NCBI GenBank assembly: GCA_022747635.1
Contig: JAKTNV010000002.1
Location: 1,391,001 to 1,455,000, forward strand
Length of the DNA stretch: 64,000 bases
Source of the DNA: Hetaerina americana
Taxonomy: Eukaryota > Arthropoda > Insecta > Odonata > Calopterygidae
Direction: 5' to 3'
Both the position numbers and the translations under genes were made by a program. The notes beneath the pieces are model-generated. The model saw nothing but the letters and a program-made list of their open reading frames with translations. It did not search any database and had not been told where the DNA came from. Positions 23,901 to 35,700 of the stretch are shown one piece after another (position 1 is the first letter of the stretch; each line of letters starts with the position of its first letter).

Positions 23901-24388
23901 ATTAACGGACTTTTTAAGAATCCCGCGTCATCATCGTGTTGAGTTATGGGTAAAGGTTTGATAGGAGGGAGGGAGGGAAGAAGCCCAACGAAGGAATCGA
24001 TGCCATCTTTTCACCTCACCGCTTTGAGGTCGTATTCTTCTTGATTTGCTTAAGTAAACAGCTTTTGCCTCTTGTTTATTTTTGCCATCCATTAACGATT
24101 TTTCGAATGGGCCGGGAAAGATCAAATGACATGTCTATTTCGTTAAATACTCCGCGGCATTATGCTGTGTTGAACTTTACCTGTGGCAGTTATTCAGAAA
24201 AATGGATGGAAACGGAGGAAAGAAAGGCGCTATGAATCAGGCGAACGATTCAGGAAGATTTTTTTAGAACAGCACTAAATCTTTTTTTCGGATTCAGTCT
24301 TAAGTTATGCACCCCCTTCATGCGATAAGGGTTAACATTTTATGACAGCGGACATACTAATGGCGTCGTTGATTTTGAAGTGTTTAAG

Positions 24389-24656
24389 GTCGAGAGGATG
24401 GACTAATTTTTTAACCTTCTTGAAATCTTCGCGTTATCGACTGTTGGGGGCAATTATGGGGAAATAAAATAGAAACTGTTTCAAAGGTACGTCGTCGAGT
24501 AAACTGTAGTGGTTATTCGGTCATGGATAGCTCTCTCGTGGATGTACTTCGATTCGACGATTTAATCTTTACGACCGCAGGATTCGAATCTTCTGTCCTC
24601 ATTTACCCTTGTTCCTTTGTTTTTTAATGACGTGGCAAGAAATACAGGTCAATTGT
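24389..24656 (+). repeat. Long inverted repeat, left arm
   Basis: About 260 bases matching, in reverse complement, 26985-27231 with moderate divergence. Shared blocks include GTGGTTATTCGGTC, GGTACGTCGTCGAGTA and CCTTTGTTTTTTAATGACGT. No transposase is visible between the arms, so either these are two oppositely oriented copies of one repeat or they bound an element that has lost its gene. Confidence 0.75.
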
Positions 24657-26634
24657 TAGTTAAGTGTTACTGTGGTGAGAAAACGGAAGGACTGCTCCTC
24701 TTGAAGGAACGAGGTGACATTCCCTCATTCAATCATTTGCTGTTTGTTCGAGATCTTTTTCATCAGACTACTTTGCGTAGATTACATCAGTATTTACTGA
24801 ATTGGGAATTTGGGTCGACAAATTATATCTCGGGCTGTTCGGAAGGGCCACATGCTACTACTACACTTTTGGGCGACGATGGTCGACAAAATAAAATGGA
24901 GCAATCGGCAGAGCGGCGGATTGCTCCGGAAGCGACAATTTCCACTAGGCCAAGATCGAATTAGATAAATCTTGGAATCGCCCCCCAAAAACTTCCCAAT
25001 CTAAGGTTTGAAATGCTGATAGGGTTCGTAAAAACCTATATCGGATCTTGAATTCCTAGTAGTGAGACGAGAAATGCAGCATAAATGTAAAAGCAACAGG
25101 GATTTGCGAATAAGGATGGCATGGGTCAATTCTACTGACTGGACGACTGATGAAAAAACCATCTGAGAGGTGAAGAGAGAAGCCCGTGGAATGAAGACGT
25201 AAACTAAGCGGATATGTTCTGAATCGCAAAGCGGTACATAATATCGTAACGGAAGAACATAGGAAAATTTACCGAAGAACGCAGAAGTTGAATTACGAGA
25301 AGCAGAGAGAATACGAAAATGATTCGAAAGCATACTACGCCATAAAATACTATCGAGGAAAGGAAGAGAATGGAAAAAACAACTCCGAATGAGAGACGGT
25401 AATAGTTTACTTGGATGGTGTCAGCTCGTTAATGGTTGTTCTGGCAAAAGTCGTAAATAAGAATCTCAACTTCCATCGTTGTTCCTTTGATCGTAATGTT
25501 ACTGTAGTTACAAAACTCGAAGGAAATGCGTCTGTTTTTCAATCTCTATGGCAGCTGTGCTTCACAGATAAGTACCACATTGCCATTATTCATCTTCCTC
25601 TGACACCTTGCTTGCGTCACTATCAGCAACGCGACCTCTTGGCGAGAGCCATCTGCCGGATGCGTCCGTCGGTAACCTCGAGGGATCTTGTTACTTGGCT
25701 GAGGGACACCATCACGAGCGATCCAGCGAACATGCAAAAAACGGTCGACTTCGGAATCAAAACTTCCTCCGGACCGATCCGACGAACCCTCGGCTCAAAT
25801 GTTTCTTTGAGGTCTAAAATTGAGAACCAACCACTTGTCTAAATTGAGGCGTCGGAATTAACCATTTTAATGAGCCACCAAAAAAAAAGAACGGAAATAT
25901 GGTCAGGTTTAATTAATAAAATAAAACTCCAATAGCCGTAATAAGTTAGCACCACTCATCCCGCAATGAAAACAAATTTTTTGCTGCGATGGTTGGTGGG
26001 AGAAGAAATTCCACGACAGTGACCAACCACAACCTCCCTCGACCAGAACACGCTTCTGCAGTAGTTTGCGGGAATGTAACTTCCTGACCAACTACAGACC
26101 CAAACACTCAAACCCAAATGGGATCATTGGCAGGGTTAAAGGGACTCCGTTAAGGATCGCTGGGTTTATGAAGAGATGTACACTCTATCCGAGAGTGTTT
26201 ACGGGAATAAATTCCCCGCCCTGAACAAACACAGAGCTGACACGCTCACGATCACTCACTCACATTCAAAAAGGGCCTCACTACCGGGAGAATATTACTC
26301 CAATTGAGCTAAGTTAGCAAAAAGAACAGGGAAAGACGAGAGGTTTTAATTAATCGACCCATTCTCTCCCACCGACTTCCCGTTGAATGTCTCGATTTTA
26401 ATGCATAACATAGTGCGTTTCAATCTTTGGCGAAAATAATGACGATTCTGTTCTTGCATTAATTTCTTCACGAACAATCATAAATTATTAGTGAAGCAAT
26501 TGTCAAGTGGGATTGCAGGAGGGTGAGAGAAAATAAAAGAAGGGAGTGTGGCGAGGATCCCAACGATGGCCTAAGCAGCATATCCTCACCTAAAAACGTT
26601 GATAAGATAAACTTAGTAGCGTATACCTGTACAA
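24657..26634. other. Spacer between inverted repeat arms, no gene recognised
   Basis: Frames such as 24617-24964 (+) and 25411-25842 (+) are open for 115 and 143 codons but show no domain I can name and no consistent splice context. I do not call them genes. Confidence 0.3.
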
Positions 26635-26972
26635 AATATTAGAGCAGCTAGGCTGGGAATCACTTATGGAGCTAAGATTAAATTACAGATTGAAGCTCTT
26701 GCATAAATTGGAAGAAGGTCCCTTTGGCAGCGATGTTGAAATTGTAAGATTACCCCCATTTTACTACGGTAGGAGAGATCATGTCAATAAAATTAGAGAG
26801 ATAAAGTGTAGAACAGATAGGTTTAAGATGCCATTTTTTCCATGAACGATAGGGGATCATAATAACATTGTTCGAACGCGGTAGGATCATGTTCGGGTAA
26901 ATTATTCTGGTGATTATTCACCCCCTACCACACATCCTGGCAGTGGCTTGCAGGGTAAAAAATAAATAAATA
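26635..26972 (+). pseudogene. LINE 3' end fragment
   Basis: Plus-strand peptides LEQLGWESLMELRLNYRLKL and YYGRRDHVNKIREIK are the C-terminal end of the same LINE group as at 828-1462. They are followed by the 3' UTR with CCACACATCCTGGCAGTGGC and an A-rich tail (AAATAAATAAATAAA) at 26958-26972. Unlike the two derivatives at 0.8 and 27.5 kb, this copy retains the sequence 5' of the YYGRRDH block. Confidence 0.8.
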
Positions 26973-26984
26973 AAAATACCAACT

Positions 26985-27231
26985 ATTGACCTGTATTTCT
27001 TGAAAAGCGACGTCATTAAAAAACAAAGGAACAATGGTAATGAGGACAGAAGGTTCGATACCTTCGGTCGCAAAGATTGATCCGTCGAATTGAAGTCCAT
27101 CCACGAGAGAGCCATCCACGACCGAATAACCACTGCAGTCAATACTCGACGACGTACCATTAAATCAGTTTCCATTTTATTTTCTCATAATTGTCACCAA
27201 AGAGTTTAAAAATTAGTCCATTCTCTCGTAT
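26985..27231 (-). repeat. Long inverted repeat, right arm
   Basis: Reverse-complement partner of 24389-24656. It abuts the A-rich tail of the LINE fragment ending at 26972. Confidence 0.75.
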
Positions 27232-27511
27232 CATGACCCTCCAAGACAAAAAGACGTTAAGCACTTAAAAAATAACGACACGCGAAACGAATTCCGAATT
27301 CATCAAAACTTCTGAAAGGCAAAAGACTGTCTATGGGGACTGTTCAATTAAAAGGGCTCATTAGTTATTTATTCACAATATTTATTGAGAATAGAATTAA
27401 CTTCATGCTATATTGTTCGCTCACAGTGAAATGTATCCTATTTTTTTTGCTAAATGTTTCATTCACTTGAATCCAGGAATTGCGTCAGCGTCGGCCATTG
27501 AAATTTGAAAC

Positions 27512-28146
27512 AAGTTTATTTATTTATTTATATATACTCTGCAAGCCACCGCCAGGGTGTGTGGCAGGGGGTGAATACACATCAGAATAATCTCACCCGA
27601 ACATGATCCTACCGCGGTCGAACAATTCTATTGTGATCCCCTATCGTTCATGGAAAAAATGACATCTTATATCTACATGTTCTACATTTAATCTATCTCA
27701 TTTTATAAACACGATCTCTCCCACCGTAGTATGATGGGGTAATAATAATTTAATAGGGTCATCTGATAAAGCTACAATGTCCTCAGAATCACGGATATCA
27801 CGGTAAACCACTGCATCCTGAGCAAATAAACGTATCTTACCAGTGACTACGGAGTCAGCGTCGTTAAAGTGAAGTAGGAATAAAAGAGGTCCGATAACAC
27901 TTCCCTGGGGAACACCTGAAGTAACTTCTAATGCATTTGAGCAAACTCTATCTATCACTACTCTTTGAACCCGATCATTCAACAAGACTTTAATCCAACC
28001 ACGGTTATTTTTATCCATGCCATTTGCTTCTAGCCAGTGACGCTGCAGTAACAACAGCTCCGATGCTGAACCCATTTGGCCTAAAGAGTGCGAATATATC
28101 AATTATTTCAGTCAAAATATGCCCTTAAATCGAACAAGGGATATTA
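27512..28146 (-). mobile_element. Internally deleted LINE derivative, copy 2
   Basis: Minus-strand frame 28102-27698 encodes RVQRVVIDRVCSNALEV, SGVPQGSVIGPLLFLLHFND and a degraded catalytic box (FAQDAVVY), then joins the C-terminal YYGGRDRVYKM-like end at the same point as copy 1. Outer limits also coincide with copy 1 (about 630 bases each). 5' of the SGVPQGS block both copies share the peptide MGSASELLLLQRHWLEA. Confidence 0.8.
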
Positions 28147-28429
28147 TGTTCAGTTCGCCTACGGGAAAATTTCACTGGGAGCCAAGAGACAAACTATGAG
28201 TCGCCGGTGCACAGGAGGATTGTTCACATTCGGTTATTCCCTTTAGAGCAGCAAGTAGATTTAATTATGGTAACAGAGGGAAGACAATTCAATTCAAAAT
28301 AATGTGGGCCCAGAGCTCCAATCACTGTTCTTACGGAAGCAGATATTAACACCACTGCTGTCATTGTTTGTGGAGAATGACATTAAAATCACTATCAGAA
28401 ATATTTGAAAGGACACTGGGTGCCACCCA

Positions 28430-29030
28430 CAGATTAACAGAAACAAGAGACGTGTTGGCATGCGACGTGATCCGAGGAATCTCTCACAAAAACAAGAAGA
28501 TATTCGGGCTTGGATTTATTCCTATTTGATGTTGCAGGAAGTTCATTCGGTTTTTTCCGAGAGGTTATCATCGCACATGAAACTTGGTTGCAAAACTATC
28601 GATTAAGAGAGCAAACAGCAAATCCTTCAGTGGAAACCATCGCGAACACCAAAAAAAGCCAACGGCGACTCCAGCTGCCAAAGTGACCATCTTCCGATAT
28701 TTAGATAATGTCATTCAGAAAAACGTGCGCGAACCAACAAACGCAATCGCAAATTGATCATACCATGTGGGCTGCGCTAAAAATGCCAAAAGGACATTTA
28801 ATTGCTAAAGGGCAACTTCCAAAGCAACAGGCTGGATGTTGCACCTCGGTGATGCATAGTGCTGTCAAAGATATTATCTCGCGAAAATCTATGAAAAACG
28901 TGTTCTTTACCCTCCCAACAGTTCAAACCTGGGACTACGTGGATTTTTCCCGTTGCCAAGCGTGGCTGGAAATGCTATCGAGGAGAGCGCTTTTCGTCGT
29001 CTGAAGCAGGAAATGGCGGCGAACTGAAAA
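28430..29030 (+). pseudogene. Decayed mariner transposase remnant
   Basis: Scattered in three frames are peptides corresponding to a mariner catalytic domain. IIAHETWLQNYRLREQ corresponds to the GDETW block at about 28567, and a PP.S(N)L block is followed by a FFPLP-like end near 28915-28960. Frame changes and stops are frequent and I could not define the terminal repeats. Confidence 0.5.
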
Positions 29031-30765
29031 TAACATAACGCATGCCTGCAACGGATACCGCCCACGAAGTAGGGGATTCCAAGCAATTAAACTCATACAT
29101 TACCCCTCAAACTAACAAAATAGCATATTAAATTACATTGATATACAATGAATCATGCGAGTAAAAATATGTTTATTCGCTCTTACTGAAGAGTTCTCGT
29201 AAATGATAATGGCTTCCATGAATACGAGGATGCTGGACGTTTTCCGAGGGACGACTATCTTGGAGAGAGATTATCTATCACGAGTTCTCCAGGCTTCATT
29301 TGGATGAACAATGAGGGTTGTTGGGAACGTTTCTTAATCCATCTGGCACGACATGTGCCTTATCTTCTAACCAGAAGGCTTCAAAAGCTCGATACTTTGG
29401 ACAGGTTTCCTAACCTTCCTTCTTGATTCCTATAAAGCTTGCAAAATCCTAATTGCCGCCATCAAATACGCAGAGAAAATCAACTCATCAGGACATCCAC
29501 ACATTATCGTACTACAGACGTGGTTTGACAACCCAACTGAAAATGATATCGCAAAATAAAGCGTATCGTCCGATGATTTTTTGCCGGCTCGTGAGATGAT
29601 ATTTAAAAAAATACCATCCTTAATGAATATGGAAATGCTTGCTCGGATGAGATTACTGATTAAGTAGTTCGTTGACGAAGGGAAATCAGAATCCCGAGGA
29701 ACTACTACACGATGAAATAATGCAAAAACTATTGCAGAGTTTTTACACAAAAAGAGTGGTCGACATCCCATGCTGATGTTGGAAATTGTAATTTCTCATT
29801 ACCTTTCATTTACATTATCATTAATGCATACCAAGATCGTACATGTCTTCTTACGATACTTTCAATTAAGGAATATCTGAGGAAACACGAATTATCAGAG
29901 TGCATTTCACGGGCAATGGTGCCCATCCATTGCTAAAAAAATGAGCGTTTGTTACCCGAAACGATAGACGCCCTAAGTCTTCAATATATGAATCGCAAGG
30001 CCATCTTTACGTGTATTCCTTGATGCGAAGCTGCGAAGTGATTCAATGATTGTTTCAAATGGAAGGTTGCATGACTTTCTGGAATATTTATTTACCTTAC
30101 CCACGAACCGCCGGATCGGTATTTAAGACTGCATTAGGTGAGCTGCGATGCTATCTCGCCTTCAAGGACTGAAATTCATTGACACCGCCAGATGGAGCAA
30201 AAGAGGGTCACGGAAACCCTTGATTTCCCATGCAATCATAGATTTCAAGTGCCCTGAATCTCACATGAAAGGGAGATAACTTTCAGTCTAAAAGAACAAA
30301 AATCTGTTTCGTATTTTAAAAAGTGAACATCAGTTATGCCCAAAGCATGAGACCACGAAATATAAAGGTATATTATTTGCTAGGGATGAAATCAGTAATC
30401 AAGAATTACATCTTTCATTCCTTGCACTGTAATGACAATTAAATGCAATGAAACTGGTATTCGCGTTGCATTGAATTGGCAATGTAAACATCGGATTCGA
30501 ATAAACAATCCATACAACTGTAAACGATTAAGTAAAACTACTGTAAACAATGTTTTGTTTCTCATCGAAAGAGCACGCACGTAAAATATACGGTTTTAGA
30601 TATAATCATCAAACCAAAAATCCATTATTAAGCTATGTAAAATAAAATATTGTAGTCTGCAAAATTATTTCTACAAATGGAGAACTTCACATTCGTTTTA
30701 CCTCCAAATTAGGTGCGAATAAAATAATTTGATGTACGCCCCCAAAACAAGAAAAATTTCCTTAC
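29031..30765. other. No gene recognised
   Basis: AT-rich spacer. The minus frame 29771-29430 (113 codons) has no recognisable domain. Confidence 0.3.
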
Positions 30766-31016
30766 CAAATACAGCTTGCGATGCAAAAACCTCGCTCAGG
30801 AAGTCCATAGAAAATCCCATCAAGAATATCCATGTAATTTCATCTTGAATCGCAGAACTTTTGAATACGTAACATGTTTTGGCGCAGAAAACTTTCGGTA
30901 GATCACACACACCTTTGAAAAAGTTGTCACGTGACTTGTTCTCGATATCCTCGTTAGCTGGCAGCACACAACAAAAACCCGAAGTGCAGTCGTTGCCATG
31001 GAGACGGTTTCCCGGG
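30766..31016 (-). CDS. Candidate coding exon of a divergent gene, unidentified
   Basis: On the minus strand an open stretch ends at a strong donor (TTTG|GTAAGG, 30766) and encodes a hydrophobic, cysteine-containing segment including PKVFCAKTCYVFKSSAIQD and WIFLMGFSMDFLSEVFASQA. No ATG lies in that frame, so it needs an upstream acceptor (CAG near 31016) or a frame-shifted start. Alternatively, the ATG at 30999 in another frame opens MATTALRVFVVCCQLTRISR, which looks like a mitochondrial presequence and could splice at AAG|GTGTGT. The palindrome GTCACGTGAC lies at 30926-30935. I cannot assign a family. It is placed head-to-head with the ropporin gene about 335 bases away. Confidence 0.3.
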
Positions 31017-31350
31017 TCGCTGAAAACACTAGTTTATCAATTCGCTTGTCTTATATTTCGACAAGTTTGGTCCCCGTGTTTACATATGACTTAATCGTCG
31101 CAAGTGTTTAGGTCATTCAATGATTTCTCCGTTTGTAGATAATTAATCTTCGGTACTGAATTCTATCATGTCCTAAAGGGAAAAGTAAACAATTTATTAA
31201 ATATTATGTCCACGTAAATGGATATTGGCTTCGTTGTCAATAATATCATACTGTTGACCAGTCCTTTTGTGGCTACATTCACAGCTTTGTCTTTCCTGCA
31301 TGGTACAATATTTTAGATTTATATAAATCACTCATTAAAAGTAAGTCAAT

Positions 31351-31602
31351 ATGCCTTTGGAACCACCCGACATGTATTGCGCAGAGCAAATATTTGTTCC
31401 GCCGACATTCCCTGGTATTTTGAAACAGTATACAAAGGCTGCTATCCGCACTCAGCCCTATGACCTCTTGCGCTGGTCTGCAGCCTATTTTCGAGCCCTT
31501 GCGAATGGCGAAAGACCTCTCGTCAAAGAACGGCTAGAATATCCACAAATTACAACTGAGTCTGGACTGTCCCCAGGATTCCTCAAAGTATTAATAAAAC
31601 AG
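31351..31602 (+). CDS. ROPN1L: Ropporin-like exon 1 (start, RIIa domain)
   Basis: Starts at the first ATG of the frame and carries the complete RIIa domain. It ends LKVLIKQ at CAG|GTTAGT. The AT-rich 330 bases upstream are the likely promoter. Confidence 0.9.
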
Positions 31603-32720
31603 GTTAGTTTGTCAATGAATATTAAACTGAAAATTTGAGTAGTAATGTGACATTTTCTAACAAATTGCAACTATTTTTAGATTGGTAAAGAAGTTTCAGT
31701 TAAATATTGCAAGCTCACTGAAATCTGGGAAGGACTCTGTTTGGATGGAGAAAAACTGAAAGAAATGTTGCAACTAAGTGGATGTCAAGATGAAAATCAG
31801 GTGGATTGGCTAGTATTTATTGCTGTAGCAGCTGGCCACCTAAATGAGGTTATAATTTGACTTCTACTTTTCATTTAGTTTAATAGCTGAGCACACAATG
31901 CAGTCACACGTTTGTACATGCAGCATATATACAATTACGTTTATTGCAATCACTAGCGTTCACCGCACTTTTCTTGTCATCTACATTGCCTAAAATATCA
32001 CATCTGGACAAGATTCTTCATTTTATTTTTACTGGCTTTCATTGATGTACTGATGTTTCATTGGTGTATACACAATAAAACAAAATGGTATCATAATCCT
32101 TGTTGGCAAATACATACTAAAAAGGCTTGGTACTTTTCCACTGATTTTTATTAAAAGGTACAATGCGTTTCACCGACTTCATCAGTTACCTGATGATGCC
32201 GCAAATCGGTGAAACGCATTGTACCTTATAATAAAAATCTGTGGAAAAGTACCAAGCCTTTTTAGTATGTATTTGCCAACAAGGATTATGATACCATTTT
32301 GTTTTATTGTGTATACACATACCATTTATTTCCTCTCATAACTGACCACATCAAATCACAACTTTTCATATATCCGCCCCCTATCCCAGACCAAAGGGAG
32401 TCTAGGTCATAGGTTTTTAGATCAGGGGGTGCTTTTATGACTTATGATTTGTAAAAACTAACTTTTTCAAATTAGTTTACTTAATATTTGTCTAATACTG
32501 GTTTAATATGCAATGGGTACTCCTTAAGTTAATATATTGAATTAAAAGATAAAATAAGCATGAAATACATCCTACAAGCTGCTGAATATGGAATGGCAGC
32601 TAAGCACTTGTATGGTAATTAGCAATGAAATCAGTATGCAAAAATATATACATATTTTCTTACTCGTCTCACTCTCAATTAGTACTGCCGCTTTTAGCTC
32701 ACACATATATGTATTTATAT

Positions 32721-32756
<36 letters not shown>

Positions 32757-35700
32757 ACACATACACATATATATGTGTGTGTGAGCTAAAAGCAGCAGTA
32801 CTAACTGAGAGTGAGACGTGCTCTTAGGTGATCCCAGGGCCAGTAAGATATGCCAATCAAATATTTTCCAATTTTATGAAGGTACCATTACTTGGGAATC
32901 AGTTATTACAAATAAATTTGCTTCAATTACTTTAAGACAATACAACAATCATCCATCAAATTGATTAAAAAGCAGTCCATGTTGGTTGGTTATCCAGCAC
33001 TCAAATTTCACTTAAAAAATATTTATTTATTTTAATCACTATAGTATGTAACTTGAGAGGTAGGGGCAGGAAATCACCACCTTACTTTCACAAGAAGCAA
33101 TAACTCACCCTAACTCTTCCCATACGAATGTCATAAGCGCAAGACAAGATGCAACTCATTCTGGTGAAATACATGTATGCCATATTTGTTTATATTTTCA
33201 CGACTTTTATTGGGGCGATATTGAGAATGTATAGTCACTTTCTCTTTCCTTACTTTCACCCTTGGACATAACATTGAAGACAATGGCAAATAACCAAGCC
33301 CTAGGTGCAGGAAAACCCACCCAGGTGGGGATCGAACCCACAATCTCTTGGTTGCCGCCGCCGGGGGAACGTTCTCACCTCGCCTTGCCATAGGGAAAGT
33401 AATGTCTCCTGGAGAATCTGCATAACACCATAGAGAGGAGATAACAGAAAGACTTTGTTCTTCCACTTATATTTCACTATGCACGACCTAGTTTTCAACT
33501 TACAACGTCATCATCAGGTGAGTCATTTGTACGTTTGTGAGTCAAAACCTAGGCTGCAAATAATGAAATACATGTGGAAAAACAAAGTATTTTTTTTCCA
33601 ATGTGAATTGCTCCGACAAAGTGATGCCTCAAGCCATTCTATTCATTGAAAGGAGATAATTCAAGATTGCTATATGCAACTTCGGATAGGAATATAGGAT
33701 CACTTTAGACTTATGACAGACTGGAAAATCCGAGAGTGGTGTTTCATATTTAAGGAATCAGTGTAATTAAATGGCACGATGAAGCAGGCTTTTGAAGCAA
33801 CAGCCAAGGGACCACACACACTCCATCCAAAACGGAAATGAAGGTAGAGCTTGTGAAGAAGCAGAATGCAGGTCAAAGCGTAAATAAGCCAACAAACATA
33901 TGGTCAAGGTTGAGACAGCAATGAATCCCATGGACTTCATAGCAATATGATATATATATGCCAATGTCACTTTAGTTATGAGGGCATTAGAAGAGGTCTA
34001 TGAAGGTACTTGGTAGAGAAGAAAAGATTAATAGGAGTATAAAACCTCTTCACAAAGGAAAAGTTCAGATTCATTTCCACATTTGTAAATCTCAGGAATG
34101 CTACTGCTGGTGATGACTTTTAGTATTTACAATTTGTAATTAAAAATAATTTAATTAATGGAAATAAGTTCCCCTCTATTGGGTTTGCCTTACCTTTTTT
34201 GGAGTTTTAAAAATTATTACTTGCCTTGACCATTGGGTGACATGGGAATTTAAAACACAGGTAATGTGAATTGTAATGAAAAAATAAATGACACAACTCG
34301 TCTGTGAAGGCAATAAGCATGAATTTGTGCTAATTGCTGAATTCATCTGTACATATTTTGCATAGTCATAATCATCTTAAGGCTTTGTGTTGTTGCTGCA
34401 ACTATCCATCTCTTTCATTGCCAAGATTTTCATCTCTTCATGGAGCCACAGTTTAGGGTTCCCAAGATCTATTGAGAACAAAAGTCTTCTTTATTTTTCC
34501 CAGACATTTCCTTCCAATATACTGGACAGCTATTGTCTTTCCATAAATCCGTCAGTTTTCTCCTCATTCATTTTATTTGGTTGATTAGTCGTTTCCCCAC
34601 GTTTCCTTCAATTTTAGCATTCCTTTACAGACCAATGAGCTGCTTATATTTTATGTTACTCTTTATATTTCTTGTTCTTATGAAATAATACATGATTAAA
34701 TGCAAAGCAGAAATGCTACCAAACAAAAGTTATTGGCTGTGTAGATGAAAAAACACACCCTTTTCAGGTCCCGTCAGGGGCCTTTCCTTTACTAAAGGAA
34801 TTCATTAATTATTTTCCTCTCTACAGTATTATTTGTTCCTTACATATTCGCTCTTGTTTTAGCAGACAGGACCATTGAAATGGTTATCGTAAAGCTGTCG
34901 GGCTGAAATGAATTGTTAATACATAGTGGTTAGAAAAATTAGTTATGGCAACTTTCCTATAATTTGTGCGACTTCCAGGACAAACATGCAATTTGGCACT
35001 TGCCAACAATTTTCATGATTTTTTCCACTTTTTTTTTTGATGATTTCAGGTAAAAAATAGCATATGAGATAATTTCTTTTTAATGCGGCCATAGTCATCA
35101 CAAAAAATTGTCATGTTCAGTAAAATATCATTAAGACACCAAAGTTGACCTCAATAAATGTTGAATATGAAAATGGCCATCTTCAGACTAACATGTTGAC
35201 CTTCTTCTTTCTCTAAGGAGGCAGCCAAGTCATTCATACTCCAGGGGACAGACAACTCTAGAAGTGGTGGTCAAACTACAGGCACAGGCAGGGTCATTCC
35301 CCTATATAACCCAGGATTATGGAGCCAAAGCCCATCATTTTTCAATCCGAGACTCAGTTTCATGGAAAAAATGTCACTTTGGTCGAGAGCATTGCATCAT
35401 ACATGCAATCACCTTTTAAGTTTAAAGAAAAGAATGACATGCATTGCTTTGCATGAACAACAGTTGAGATATTTGTAATACAACAGTCAAAATTAGAAAA
35501 TCCAAATCTTCAAGACTGACTGAGTAGAGCTCATCTTTGGAGGAGGGAAACTTGCATTACAGCAATTAATCCTTGATGATTTCACATGACAAGGATTTGT
35601 GTACACAAAATAATAGTTCTGTGCGCTTTTGATAGTTTTAGGAGTAATTGCAAACTTACATCTGCTATCAATAATTTTTATGGTAAGCACAGGATAAAAA

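Noticed and set aside
25411..25842. 143-codon plus frame as a gene
   Set aside because: Composition is not protein-like in any family I know, no splice context, and three frames are open in the same GC-richer patch.
33328..33338. A functional tRNA gene at the B box
   Set aside because: No complete cloverleaf can be drawn; the head is followed by a SINE body, so it is a tRNA-derived SINE.
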